64,000 bases of DNA from Chloroflexota bacterium (GCA_021802825.1 JAJZRG010000007.1:43214-107213); one strand, 5' to 3'. Counted from the stretch's first letter, positions 9,202-18,029 are shown. Notes: generated from the sequence alone by a model not told the origin. Translations and numbers: made by a program.

Positions 9202-9430
9202 GGCCCGCCAGCCACGACGAGGGCCCGCGCGGCAGGCTCGATCGCCACGGTCGGCGCCGCCTACGAAGTGTGTTCGTGCAAGTCGGCCGTTCCGTGGGAA
9301 GGCCCGCCAGCCACGACGAGGGCCCGCGCGGCAGGCTCGATCGCCACGGTCGGCGCCGCCTACGAAGTGTGTTCGTGCAACTCGGCCGTTCCGTGGGAAG
9401 GCCCGCCAGCCACGATGATGGCTCGTGCAA
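9202..9430. repeat. 99-bp tandem repeat, two full copies plus a partial third, upstream of the E2 gene
   Basis: Copy 1 is 9202-9300, copy 2 is 9301-9399, and a third copy diverges after about 30 bases from 9400. The two full copies differ by about one base (caagtcgg versus caactcgg). Each unit contains the inverted repeats ACGAA-gtgtg-TTCGT and, on the minus strand, TTCC-CAC-GGAA. The repeat lies in the 496-bp gap 9040-9535 between the E2 and XRE genes, both on the minus strand, so it sits where E2 promoter or leader signals would be. The rest of this gap shows nothing I can name. Confidence 0.95.
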
Positions 9431-9535
9431 TGTGCCTGAACGGCCCCGATCCGCCCCGCCCACGAGGGACGCTCGTGTTCGGCGCCTACCGAGCCCGTGC
9501 CAGATGCCGAAGACGATGCCAGTTCGTGGATGGGG

Positions 9536-10291
9536 CTAGCGGGGCCGGTGCTCGTGCGTGGGGCGAAGCGCTCGCGGCGCGGCGAGGCGTTTGGGCCTGA
9601 CGGGTCGACGGCCGGCACGACCCTCCTTCGTAACCGGCATGTACGCGAGCCCGGCCACCGACCCTGCAGGCGTTGTAAGCCACGCGCGCAATGCACGCCC
9701 GCGCAGCGGATACGCCGTCCGGAGCACCGCATCGTGGCGTGCCGTCTGGCGTCGGGGCGTGCTCCCGTCGGGCAGCACCAGCAGCCTCGCGACCCGGACC
9801 GGCTCCCACCCGAAACGCTCCCGAACCACCCGGGCGGCGAGCCGCACCTTGACGTCGTGCCGCCGCAGCGTCTGCTCGACGGAGACGAGCTCGGTCTTGA
9901 CCTCGACGACGAGCAGCGTCCTGGATGCCGCGTGCCAGGCCACGAGGTCGATCGACCCGCGCTCCCCGAACACGGCGAACGACACCTCCGGGCGCACCTC
10001 CCAGCCGAAGGCGTCGAGCCGTCGCAGGACGCCCGCGACCAGTGCCGCGTGCCCCTCGTCGAGCATTCTGTCGAGCTCCGCGCCGTGGAACAGGAGCTCG
10101 ATCCGCAGCTCGCCTCCGAGCGCACCGGCAACGCGCCGAAGCGCCCGAACCGACACGTCGGCGATCCGGCCATTCTCGACCAGTGAGACGAGGTCCTGGC
10201 TGACTGCGGCAATCTGTCCCAGATCGCGTTGCCGCCAGCCCAGCCGATGTCGGAGCGCTCGGAACCGCCGTCCCAGCGACATGTCATCCAT
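9536..10291 (-). CDS. XRE-family HTH protein fused to a PD-(D/E)xK nuclease-like domain
   Basis: The product is 251 aa from the ATG at 10291 (MDDMSLGRRF); an alternative ATG at 10282 removes three residues. Residues 5-60 form a Cro/C1-type helix-turn-helix (GWRQRDLGQIAAVSQDLVSLVEN). Residues about 85-200 match the core of restriction-endonuclease-like folds: D115 in SIDLVAW and E130-V-K132 in VVEVKTE, with a basic helix after. This is either a DNA-binding regulator with a degenerate nuclease fold or an active nuclease. It sits between E2 and E1beta of the dehydrogenase complex with wide gaps on both sides, so it looks like an insertion. The last 30 residues are Arg/Pro-rich. Confidence 0.7.
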   Translation of the reverse strand: MDDMSLGRRFRALRHRLGWRQRDLGQIAAVSQDLVSLVENGRIADVSVRALRRVAGALGGELRIELLFHGAELDRMLDEGHAALVAGVLRRLDAFGWEVRPEVSFAVFGERGSIDLVAWHAASRTLLVVEVKTELVSVEQTLRRHDVKVRLAARVVRERFGWEPVRVARLLVLPDGSTPRRQTARHDAVLRTAYPLRGRALRAWLTTPAGSVAGLAYMPVTKEGRAGRRPVRPKRLAAPRALRPTHEHRPR

Positions 10292-10745
10292 GCGCGCAGG
10301 ATGACGGCGCCGCCTTATGCCTGACTCACGGCGCGCAAGGGCGAGGACGCCACGCACGTATCCCGGACCAACGGCGTGTCGGACCAGTGCCCCGATCCGC
10401 CGGTCCCTCGCGGGTTGAGTCGCGTCAGGGTCGGGAGCGCCCCCCGCGTGCACGGGCCACAGCGCGGGCCCCCGGCTCGGGCCGGGACCCGCGCACGCCG
10501 CTGCGCGCGGCGACCCCGGCACGACTCGGCCGCTGGCGCGCGGCGGGGGTCCCGGGCGGCAACCGGCGCGCGACTTCAGGAAGCAGGGCTAGGTGCGGCG
10601 CGGCCGACCGCAGACGTCGCGGGCTCGTGCGACGCGGCAGACCGCGGACGACGCGGACCCGCGGCCCCCGCGGACGAAGCGGGCTGGCGCGGCGCGGCCG
10701 ACGGAGAACGACCGCTCGACGCCCGCCCCGTTCAGCCTTCCGCCA
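10292..10745. other. intergenic region, no gene supported
   Basis: 454 bp of very G+C-rich sequence lie between the XRE gene and E1beta. Imperfect repeats of GGCGCGGCCGAC-like elements occur at about 10595-10710. Several frames are open because of base composition, but none has a start with a ribosome site or a recognisable protein. No promoter or terminator stands out. Confidence 0.6.
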
Positions 10746-11729
10746 TCAGTACGCCGCCAGCTTTCGGATCGCATCGGCGATCTTGGCCGGGTTGAGCATG
10801 AACCAGTCCTCAAGGATGTGGTTGTACGGCATTGCCGGCGAGTCGGGCCCTGCGATCCGCGACACCGGCCCATCGAGATAGTCGAACGCCTCCTCGGCCA
10901 CGATCGCCGCGATCTCCGCCCCGTAGCCGCCGAAGCGGTTGTCCTCGTACACCACGAGGCACTTGCCCGTCTTGCGCACGGACCCCAGCAGCGTCTCCCG
11001 GTCCAGCGGCCGCAGCGAGCGCAGGTCCACCACCTCGCAGTCGATCCCCTCGTCGGCCACCTTCTCAGCGGCCTCGAGTGCGTAGTGGACCATCAGCCCG
11101 TACGCCACCACCGTGAGCCGGCGCCCCGGCCGCCGCACCACCGCGCGCCCGATCGGCACCGTGTACTCCCCGCCCGGCACGTCGCCGCGCACCGATCGGT
11201 AGAGCTTCTTGTGCTCGAGGAACAGGACCGGGTCCTCGTCGCGGATCGCGGCCACCAGCAGGCCCTTCGCGTCGTAGGGCGTGGACGGGACGACGGTCTT
11301 GATGCCCGGGATGTGGGTGAAGAACGCCTCGACCGACTGCGAGTGGTACATCGCGCCGTGGACGCCGCCGCCGTACGGCGCCCGAACGACCATCGGGACG
11401 CAGGACGCGCCAATCGTCCGGTAGCGCATCCGCGCGGCCTCGGACACGAGCTGGTTGAACGCCGGGAAGATGAAGTCCGCGAACTGGATCTCCGCGATCG
11501 GCCGCAGCCCGTTGAGCGCGGCCCCGATCGAGGTCCCCACGATCATCGACTCGGTCAGGGGCGTGTCGATCACGCGGTCGTCGCCGAACTCCGCCCACAG
11601 GCCGTCGGTGGCGAGGAACACGCCGCCCTTCTTGCCCACGTCCTCGCCCAGAACGATGACCGACGCATCGCGGCGCATCTCCTGGGCCATGCCCTCGCGG
11701 ACGGCCTCGATGAACGTCCGGACGGTCAT
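10746..11729 (-). CDS. 2-oxo acid dehydrogenase E1 component, beta subunit
   Basis: The product is 327 aa, a full-length transketolase-type beta subunit. It begins with the conserved MTVRTFIEAVREGMAQEM and has the thiamine-binding EDVGKKGGVF region, then APYGGGVHGAMYHSQSVEAFF and a C-terminal transketolase domain with VVDLRSLRPLD. With E1alpha it forms the heterotetramer that decarboxylates the 2-oxo acid and acylates E2 lipoate. Its ATG overlaps the E1alpha stop (ATGA), so the two subunits are coupled. The sequence style is branched-chain (BkdA2-like), but PdhB cannot be excluded. Confidence 0.93.
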   Translation of the reverse strand: MTVRTFIEAVREGMAQEMRRDASVIVLGEDVGKKGGVFLATDGLWAEFGDDRVIDTPLTESMIVGTSIGAALNGLRPIAEIQFADFIFPAFNQLVSEAARMRYRTIGASCVPMVVRAPYGGGVHGAMYHSQSVEAFFTHIPGIKTVVPSTPYDAKGLLVAAIRDEDPVLFLEHKKLYRSVRGDVPGGEYTVPIGRAVVRRPGRRLTVVAYGLMVHYALEAAEKVADEGIDCEVVDLRSLRPLDRETLLGSVRKTGKCLVVYEDNRFGGYGAEIAAIVAEEAFDYLDGPVSRIAGPDSPAMPYNHILEDWFMLNPAKIADAIRKLAAY

Positions 11730-12826
11730 GCGCCCAGCCCTCCCCCGGAGCCCGAGGCGCCGCCGGGCGTCGGATGCCAGGGCGGCGGCGGCTCGCCCGC
11801 CGCGGGGTCGCCGAACACGTGGTCCATCGCCCCCGCCGGCTCGGGGTCGGGAGCCGCCTCGGCGAACGAGGTGGCGCCCTCGACGCTCGCCTTCACGTCG
11901 GTGGCGATCGCCGCCTCCGCAGCCTCGTCCAGGACGCCCGCCTCGCGAAGCTGCGCCCGGAAGATCGGCAACGGATCGTGGGTCAGCCCCTCGGCCAGCT
12001 CCGACTCCGAGCGGTACTTGCTCTGCTGGTCGTCCGACGAGTGGCCGGTCAGCCGCGTCACCTTGGCCTCAATCAGCGTGGGCCCCTCGCCACGCCGCGC
12101 CCGGTCCACCGCCTCGCGAGACGCCGTATAGCAGGCCAGCACGTCCGTCCCGTCAACGACGACGCCCGGGATGCCGTAGCCCGACGCGCGGTCCGCGACA
12201 TCCCTGACCGAGAGTTCCCTCGCGGCCGGGACGCTGATCGCGTAGCCGTTGTTCTCGATGACCAGGACCATCGGCAACCGGTGGATCGCCGCGAAGTTGA
12301 GCCCCTCGTGGACGTCGCCCTGGTTGCTGCTCCCCTCCCCCATGATCGCCATCGCGACCTGGTCGAGCCCGCGGATTCGCGACGCCAGCGCGATCCCCAC
12401 CGCGTGGAGGATCTGCGTGGCGACCGGCGACGACACGGAGACCACGTGGTGGCCCGGGTGGCCGTAGTGGCCCGGCATCTGGCGCCCGCCGGAGCTCGGG
12501 TCCGAGGCGCGCGCGAACTGGGCCAGCATGACGTCGCGCGGGGTCATCCCCACCACCAGGCAGGTTGCGATCGAGCGGTAGAACGGCGCCACCCAGTCGT
12601 GGTCCCGGCGCAGCGGCCAGGCGATGCCCACCTGGGCGCCCTCGTGGCCCTGCCCGCTGATCACGAACGGCGCCCGGCCCGAGCGGTTGAGCAGCCACAT
12701 CCGCTCGTCGAGCGCGCGCGCGAGCGCCATCGTCCGGTACATGGCCAGCAGGTCCGCGTCCGCGAGCCCGTACTCGGCGGCCAGCGTCCCGGCCTTCCGG
12801 TCGCCTTCCTGCCCGGTGATCGTCAT
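11726..12826 (-). CDS. 2-oxo acid dehydrogenase E1 component, alpha subunit
   Basis: The product is 366 aa. A strong ribosome site (GGAGGAGG) precedes the ATG at 12826. The thiamine diphosphate motif is intact: GEGSSNQGD, then about 20 residues to VIENNGYAISVP. The phosphorylation-loop region reads RLTGHSSDDQQSKYR, which resembles branched-chain 2-oxo acid dehydrogenases more than pyruvate dehydrogenases. The C-terminal ~35 residues are Pro/Gly-rich and non-conserved. It is the first gene of the E1alpha-E1beta pair, 83 bp downstream of lpdA. Confidence 0.93.
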   Translation of the reverse strand: MTITGQEGDRKAGTLAAEYGLADADLLAMYRTMALARALDERMWLLNRSGRAPFVISGQGHEGAQVGIAWPLRRDHDWVAPFYRSIATCLVVGMTPRDVMLAQFARASDPSSGGRQMPGHYGHPGHHVVSVSSPVATQILHAVGIALASRIRGLDQVAMAIMGEGSSNQGDVHEGLNFAAIHRLPMVLVIENNGYAISVPAARELSVRDVADRASGYGIPGVVVDGTDVLACYTASREAVDRARRGEGPTLIEAKVTRLTGHSSDDQQSKYRSESELAEGLTHDPLPIFRAQLREAGVLDEAAEAAIATDVKASVEGATSFAEAAPDPEPAGAMDHVFGDPAAGEPPPPWHPTPGGASGSGGGLGA

Positions 12827-12909
12827 CGCACCTCCTCCGGCGCGCGGCCGCAGCGGTGAATGGCCGTCATGGTTGCCCGCAGACGTCGTGGTTGCCCGCA
12901 GACTATGCC

Positions 12910-14331
12910 CTAGAAGTTGATCGACCTCCCGTCGAGGGCCATCGCCGTCTCACCAAGGATCTCTGACAACGTGGGGTGGGCGTGGGTCGCGGCGCCGATC
13001 TCCCAGGGCGTCGCCTCGAGGAACAGGGCGACCGACGCCTCGGCGATGAGGTCGGTGGCATGTGGGCCGATGAGGTGGACGCCCAGCGTCTCGTCGGTCT
13101 CGGCGTGGCCGATGATCTTGGCGAACCCCTCGTACTCGCCCCCGATGATCGCCTTGCCCACGGCCTGGAACGGGACCTTGCCCACCTTGACCGGGATGCC
13201 CTGCGCCTCGCACTGCTGCTCGGTGAGGCCGACCGACGCGATCTCGGGGCGGCAGTAGGTGGCGCGCGGCTGGCGGACGTAGTCCATCGGGTGCACATCG
13301 CTCTCGCCCGCGATCACGCTGGCGGCGATGATCCCCTCGTGGGCGGCCGTGTGGGCGAGCTGGAGGCCGCCGACGATGTCGCCGATGGCGTAGAGGTGGG
13401 CCTCCCGCGTGCGCATCCGGCCGTCCACCGTGACGATGCCCCGGTCGACCTCGGCCGACGTGGTCTCGAGCCCGACGTCCTCGACGTTCGTGGCCCGGCC
13501 GGCGGCCACCAGCAGTATCTCCGCACGGATCTCCTCGGCCTTGCCCCCCTCCGGCCCGACCGTGATCCGCACGCCGTCGTCGCCCGCCACGACCGAATCG
13601 GCGTCGAAGCGGGCGCTGGTCATCACCTTGATCCCGCGCCGCGTGAAGGTGCGCTCCAGCTCCTTGGACACGTCGCGGTCCTCAAGCGGGACGATCGCGG
13701 GCAGGTACTCGAGCAGCGTGACCGTCGAACCGAGGTCGTGGTACAGCGAGGCGAACTCGACGCCGACGGCGCCCGCCCCGATCACGATGATGCTCGCGGG
13801 CAGCATGTCCATCCTGAGCGCGTCGTCACTGGTGACGATGCGCTTGCCGTCGAGGGTGATGCCGGGCAGCGACTTCACGCGCGAGCCGGTGGCCAGGATG
13901 ACGTCGGTCGCCTCGAGCACGACCTCGTTCCCGTCCTCGCCCCTCACCCGGACCTTGTGCGCGCCGTCGAGCCGGCCGCGGCCCTGGACCCACGTCACGT
14001 TGTACTTCTTGACCAGGCTGCCGAGGCCCTTCCACATCCGGTTGACCACCTGGTCGCGCCGCTGGGCGACCTTGGCGTAGTCGATGACGGCCTCGCCCGG
14101 GATGTTGACGCCGAAGTCGCCAGCGTGGCGCACCCTCTGCGCGACGGCGGCCGATTCGAGGAGCGTCTTGGTAGGGATGCAGCCGCGGTGGAGGCACGTC
14201 CCGCCGATCTTGCCCTCGTCCACCAGCGCCACCCGCAGGCCAAGCTGCGAGGCGCGGAACGCCGCCGCATAGCCGCCGGTGCCGGCGCCGAGGACCACGA
14301 GATCGAACGAGTTGGACGAGCCGACGGCCAT
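12910..14331 (-). CDS. lpdA: dihydrolipoyl dehydrogenase (E3)
   Basis: The product is 473 aa. It reoxidises dihydrolipoyl groups of E2 with FAD and passes electrons to NAD+. The N-terminal FAD motif GAGTGGYAAA and the redox-active disulfide C46-x4-C51 in GGTCLHRGCIPTK are present, as are the NAD motif GAGAVGVEFASLY, the second FAD motif (YAIGDIVGG) and the C-terminal dimer-interface HAHPTLSE with its active-site His-Glu. A GGGAGAAC ribosome site precedes the ATG. It begins the cluster lpdA-E1alpha-E1beta-(XRE)-E2-lipA, which therefore encodes a complete complex plus its cofactor synthase. Confidence 0.96.
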   Translation of the reverse strand: MAVGSSNSFDLVVLGAGTGGYAAAFRASQLGLRVALVDEGKIGGTCLHRGCIPTKTLLESAAVAQRVRHAGDFGVNIPGEAVIDYAKVAQRRDQVVNRMWKGLGSLVKKYNVTWVQGRGRLDGAHKVRVRGEDGNEVVLEATDVILATGSRVKSLPGITLDGKRIVTSDDALRMDMLPASIIVIGAGAVGVEFASLYHDLGSTVTLLEYLPAIVPLEDRDVSKELERTFTRRGIKVMTSARFDADSVVAGDDGVRITVGPEGGKAEEIRAEILLVAAGRATNVEDVGLETTSAEVDRGIVTVDGRMRTREAHLYAIGDIVGGLQLAHTAAHEGIIAASVIAGESDVHPMDYVRQPRATYCRPEIASVGLTEQQCEAQGIPVKVGKVPFQAVGKAIIGGEYEGFAKIIGHAETDETLGVHLIGPHATDLIAEASVALFLEATPWEIGAATHAHPTLSEILGETAMALDGRSINF

Positions 14332-14502
14332 GACGTGGGGGTGTTCTCCCGGACTGTGGGACGGGCGCGCTGGCGCCGATGCAGGACGACCAGCGCGATC
14401 CTACACCGCGGTGTCGCGGAACCCGGGGGAGCGCCGTCGGGCCCGCGTCGCGCAGGCACTGGCCGATCACGCCCTCGCGAACGACGAAACCCTCATCAAC
14501 GA

Positions 14503-14530
14503 CGAAACCGGGCCGCTTGCGCGGCCCGGT
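14503..14530 (-). terminator. intrinsic terminator after the zinc-ribbon gene
   Basis: A perfect 10-bp stem (ACCGGGCCGC/GCGGCCCGGT, 14507-14530) with a 4-base loop is followed on the minus strand by a short T-containing stretch (TTTCGTC). It starts 14 bases after the stop of the zinc-ribbon gene and separates it from lpdA. Confidence 0.7.
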
Positions 14531-14544
14531 CGATCAGGAGGCGC

Positions 14545-14940
14545 TCAGCCGCCGCGCTGCGAGCGGAAGCAGTCCGAGCAGTACACCGGCTTGCCGTTGG
14601 TGGGGCGGAACGGGACGCGAGCCTCGCGACCGCAGGAGCTGCACGTCGCTGTGAACATCTCGCGCGGACCGCTGCTGCGGTTGCCGAAGCCCCCGCCGCC
14701 GTAGCCGCCGGCGGAATAGCCACCGCCAGCGCCGTACCCGGAGTCGTAGCCGCCGGCGCCCGCGTACGAGCCGCCACCGAAGCTGCTGTCGCCGCCCGAG
14801 CGGGCGGCCTTGCGGCTGGCGCGGCAGGACGGGCAGCGACGGGGCTCCGAGAATCCCTTCTCGGCGTAGAAGGCCTGCTCTCGCTCCGTGAACGCGAACT
14901 CCATTCCGCAGTCGGAACAGGTCAGGGTCTTGTCGGCCAC
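14545..14940 (-). CDS. double zinc-ribbon protein with Gly/Tyr/Ser-rich linker
   Basis: The product is 131 aa from the GTG at 14940, which is preceded by GGAGGAG; the longer frame upstream lacks support. An N-terminal zinc ribbon has C8-x2-C11 and C36-x2-C39 around FTEREQAFYAEKGF, typical of the 'probable zinc-ribbon' (zf-trcl-type) domain. A linker at about 50-92 consists almost only of Gly, Tyr, Ser and Ala. A C-terminal zinc ribbon has C100-x2-C103 and C121-x2-C124. The molecular role of the family is not established; nucleic-acid binding or small-RNA/stress-granule-like assembly is a guess. It has its own terminator and is monocistronic. Confidence 0.8.
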   Translation of the reverse strand: MADKTLTCSDCGMEFAFTEREQAFYAEKGFSEPRRCPSCRASRKAARSGGDSSFGGGSYAGAGGYDSGYGAGGGYSAGGYGGGGFGNRSSGPREMFTATCSSCGREARVPFRPTNGKPVYCSDCFRSQRGG

Positions 14941-15163
14941 GTGCCGATCTCCTCCAGATGTCGCCGCTTCTAGACCAGGCCCTCGAGCAAATCCGGAGGA
15001 GACCAAGTTGTCGTGCGTGCGAACGGGTGTGAGCCATACGCGCCGGTGCGCGCAGCCGCACTCTACCGTCAATCCGCGAGCGTGGCGATACCTATTTTCC
15101 TTCGCCTCTTGCACCCCCTGTCGCGCCCGTCGGCGGGCATTCCATGGGCGCCCCGGGCGGCTG

Positions 15164-16825
15164 CTACGCGGGCACGTCGAACTCGCGGTGGGCGCCCTCG
15201 AGGTAGCCCGCGACCTCGGCAGCCTGGCGTCCCGGCGTCCAGCCCAGGACCCGGCCCACGATCTCGGCGACCCGGGGCGCGACGCACGCCCCGCGATCTG
15301 GCAAGGCCATCGACAGCCGCATCCGCCGCGTCAGGACATCGTCGAGCGCCATCGCCAGCTCGCGCTCCGCGGCCCACACCACCTCGGCCTCGAGGAACGG
15401 GTGCCCGGCGACGAGCGGCCGGACGAGGTCGCGCTCGCGGCCCATCGCCAGCACTTCGACGGCCTCGATGCCGTGGCGGTCCACGAGCGCCTGCGCCGCG
15501 TCCGCGTCCATCCCGGGCTCGCGGGCCAGGCGCGCGGCGAGCGCGTCCAGCTCGGCCCGCGGCGCCGCACCCACGATCGGCAGCTCCGCGGTTGCGCTCG
15601 GGCGGTCCTTCGCGTCGTCGCCCAGCACCGCGTCGATCGCGTCACGGGCCATCAGGCGGTACGTCGTGTACTTGCCGCCGCTGATCCGCACGAGCCCGCG
15701 GTCCTCGACCGCCACCTTGTGCTCGCGCGACACCTTGACGGTCGAGCTGGCGCCCGACGGGGCGATCAGCGGGCGGAGGCCCGCGAACGTGCCCACGATG
15801 TCGGCCCGGGTGACGTTGGCGTCGAACGCGCCATTGACCGCGGCGAGGATCCTGTCCACCTCTGCGGCGCTGGCGGACGGCCGGTCAACCGGCCCCTTGA
15901 ACGGCTCGTCGGTGGTGCCGATGACCCAGTGGCGCGGCCACGGGACCATGAACGCCACCTTGCCCGGCACGCGGATCGTGACGCCCGTCATGACGGGGAT
16001 CCGCTCTCTCGGGACGAGGATGTGGGTGCCGCGCGACGGCAGGACGTTGAACGTGGCCTTCTCGCTGTCGAACGGGCGGTCGGGCTTGGAGCCCCAGACG
16101 CCGGTCGCGTCGAGCACAGTCCTCGCGCGGACGTCGAACTCGGCACCGCTGACCTGGTCGCGGACCGTGGCGCCGGCCACTCGCTCGCCCTCGCGCAGCG
16201 CGCGCACGGCCCGCACGCGCGTCACGGCCAGCCCGCCCTCGCGGCGCGCAGTCCGGAGCACCGCGAGCGTGTAGCGCGCGTCGTCCTCCATGCCGTCGCT
16301 GTAGAGCATCGCGCCCTGGAGGCCGTGGCGGTGGAGGGTGGGCGCGATCTCGAGCGCCTCGCCCACCGAGAGGTGGCGGTGGCGGCCGCCCGACTTCGCC
16401 GAGCCCAGCAGGTCGTACAGGGTGAGTCCTGCCTGGAAGAACGACCGCGTGACGACCGGGCGCCCGTAGAGCGGGAACAGGAACCGCTCGAGGCGAACGA
16501 GGTGCGGGGCGAGCTCCAGGAGCCGGGCGCGCTCGTGGAGCGCCTCGCGGACCAGGCCGACGTGGAACTGCTCGAGGTAGCGCAGCCCGCCGTGGATCAG
16601 CCGCGACGAGCGCGACGAGGTCCCGACCGCGACATCGTCCTGCTCGACGAGGGCGGCCCGCAGCCCGCGGCTGGCGGCGTCGAGGAGCGCCCCGCAGCCG
16701 ACGATGCCGCCGCCCACGATCAGCACGTCCCAGGTCTCGCGGCCCAGCTGCTCGAGGTCAGCGCCGCGGGCGGCGAGGGGCGGGCGGGATGCGGCGGTGG
16801 CGGGGGTTGACGGCGGTTCGGTCAT
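15164..16825 (-). CDS. glpD: FAD-dependent glycerol-3-phosphate dehydrogenase
   Basis: The product is 553 aa from the ATG at 16825; an in-frame ATG at 16852 would overlap the upstream small gene. It oxidises sn-glycerol 3-phosphate to dihydroxyacetone phosphate at the membrane and feeds electrons to quinone. The FAD motif GGGIVG is at 38-43, followed by the GlpD signatures RSSRLIHGGLRYLEQF and GGKYTTYR (before the C-terminal DAO_C domain). Length and order match the family. It follows the small membrane-protein gene by 10 bases. Confidence 0.93.
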   Translation of the reverse strand: MTEPPSTPATAASRPPLAARGADLEQLGRETWDVLIVGGGIVGCGALLDAASRGLRAALVEQDDVAVGTSSRSSRLIHGGLRYLEQFHVGLVREALHERARLLELAPHLVRLERFLFPLYGRPVVTRSFFQAGLTLYDLLGSAKSGGRHRHLSVGEALEIAPTLHRHGLQGAMLYSDGMEDDARYTLAVLRTARREGGLAVTRVRAVRALREGERVAGATVRDQVSGAEFDVRARTVLDATGVWGSKPDRPFDSEKATFNVLPSRGTHILVPRERIPVMTGVTIRVPGKVAFMVPWPRHWVIGTTDEPFKGPVDRPSASAAEVDRILAAVNGAFDANVTRADIVGTFAGLRPLIAPSGASSTVKVSREHKVAVEDRGLVRISGGKYTTYRLMARDAIDAVLGDDAKDRPSATAELPIVGAAPRAELDALAARLAREPGMDADAAQALVDRHGIEAVEVLAMGRERDLVRPLVAGHPFLEAEVVWAAERELAMALDDVLTRRMRLSMALPDRGACVAPRVAEIVGRVLGWTPGRQAAEVAGYLEGAHREFDVPA

Positions 16826-16835
16826 GGCGGGGGCC

Positions 16836-17057
16836 TCAGGGCTTGGGCGCACGCAGGATGCGCCACAGGACGAACGCGGTGCCGAGGACGAGCACCGTGA
16901 TCGCGAGGGGGGTGTGGACGATGACGTTCCGGATATCGGTCGGCAGCACGCCGGTCAGCGCATCGGCGGCGAGCACGACCAGGACCACGAGGCCCGCGAC
17001 GAGCAGCACCTCGCGGAGGCCGGGCTGGCGGGATGAGGCGCGGGGTCCCTCGGGCAT
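16836..17057 (-). CDS. small two-helix membrane protein, function unknown
   Basis: The product is 73 aa from the ATG at 17057 (MPEGPRASSRQPG); a GTG at 17066 would add three residues. There are two membrane helices, at about 17-35 and 48-66, separated by a short polar loop (TGVLPTDIRNVIVH). It lies between nnrE (9 bp) and glpD (10 bp) on the same strand, so it is probably co-transcribed. No family recognised. Confidence 0.6.
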   Translation of the reverse strand: MPEGPRASSRQPGLREVLLVAGLVVLVVLAADALTGVLPTDIRNVIVHTPLAITVLVLGTAFVLWRILRAPKP

Positions 17058-17066
17058 GGACAGCAC

Positions 17067-17849
17067 TCAGCCCCGGTCCGCTTCGACGGGGATGCCGATG
17101 GGCGCAACGAGGACGCGCCCGGCCAGCGCCCGGCCGAGCTTCGTCTGGAGCCCGAGCTTCGGCCGGTGGAAGGTGACGGTCAGGTCGGCCCGGACCACGG
17201 GGTCGGACGGCTCGCCCGACGTCAGGTCGAGGGCGGTCGGCGTGTCCACAGCCAGCACGGGAGTACCGCCGTCGCGCGCGTGCTGGATAACCTCGACCGC
17301 GGCCCGGACGGGCTCGCGAAGGCGCCCGCGGACGCCCGTGCCCAGCAGCGCGTCGACGATGATCCCGGCCTTGTCGATCCCCTGGCCCAAGATCGCCACG
17401 TCGCGGGCGACCGGCACGTGGATCAGGGTGACCCCGTCGAGCCCGTCGAGGCGCTTCCAGTTGCGCGCGGCGTCCGGAGTGCCCGGCCGCTCGACGCCCG
17501 AGACCAGGACGGCGATCACCGGCACGCCCCAGGCGGCCAGCCGCCGTGCGGCCACGAAGCCGTCTCCGCCGTTGTTGCCCGGGCCACCAAAGACGAGCAC
17601 CGGCCGGCCCTCGCGACTGTTGTGGACGAGCAGGGCGCGGGCCGCGGCGGCGACGGCCGTCCCCGCATGCTCCATCAGGGTCTCGCCCGCGACGCCGAGT
17701 GCCTGGGCCTTGCGGTCGGCGCCCGTCATTGACTCGGCGGAGATCGCCCCGCGCGCGGCGCAAGCGGCCCAGCGCAGCTCCAGCTCGTCGAGCGAAAGCG
17801 TGGCGAGGCCGGGATCGTCGCCGGGGAGGGGCGTGTTCCGGGAAGGCAC
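17067..17849 (-). CDS. nnrE: NAD(P)H-hydrate epimerase (YjeF N-terminal domain only)
   Basis: About 260 aa from a GTG at 17849. The conserved domain starts near MTGADRKAQALGVAGETLMEHAG, so the exact start is uncertain. It epimerises R-NAD(P)HX to the S form for repair of hydrated nicotinamide cofactors. Visible motifs: LMEHAG, GGPGNNGGDGFVAAR, DALLGTGVRG and AVDTPTALDLTSGE. The ADP/ATP-dependent dehydratase (NnrD) domain that is usually fused C-terminally is absent and must be encoded elsewhere, or not at all. Confidence 0.85.
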   Translation of the reverse strand: MPSRNTPLPGDDPGLATLSLDELELRWAACAARGAISAESMTGADRKAQALGVAGETLMEHAGTAVAAAARALLVHNSREGRPVLVFGGPGNNGGDGFVAARRLAAWGVPVIAVLVSGVERPGTPDAARNWKRLDGLDGVTLIHVPVARDVAILGQGIDKAGIIVDALLGTGVRGRLREPVRAAVEVIQHARDGGTPVLAVDTPTALDLTSGEPSDPVVRADLTVTFHRPKLGLQTKLGRALAGRVLVAPIGIPVEADRG

Positions 17850-18029
17850 GCGTGAAGGGTACCGTGCCTTGGGGGCACCCACGGCTGTCGAGGGCCACGG
17901 TGAGGTGTCCCCCTGGATGGGCGCCGGCGGGACACCGGTCGAACCCGGACCCTGCCGAAGTGGCCTCGGGCGCCCGACGCGACGCGCGACCGCGTGACGC
18001 GACGCCGCGACCGCCCGACCCGACAACGC

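Noticed and set aside
9102..9600. Open plus-strand frames with 33-residue protein repeats across the 99-bp tandem repeat
   Set aside because: 99 is a multiple of three, so any frame open in one unit stays open in all. Two plus-strand frames and one minus-strand frame are open at once, none has a ribosome site, and the sequences are Arg/Pro-rich shadow-like.
9040..10287. N-terminal extension of the E2 protein by 416 residues
   Set aside because: The frame is open, but the extension runs through the repeat and the XRE gene in another frame. The GTG at 9039 has an ideal ribosome site directly before the lipoyl domain.
12976..14973. 665-residue plus-strand open frame antisense to lpdA
   Set aside because: It overlaps the well-supported lpdA and the zinc-ribbon gene in antisense, with composition-driven sequence and no ribosome site.
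14888..16810. Long plus-strand open frame antisense to glpD
   Set aside because: It is the mirror of the G+C-rich glpD codons, is Arg/Val/His-rich without any family features, and glpD is certain.
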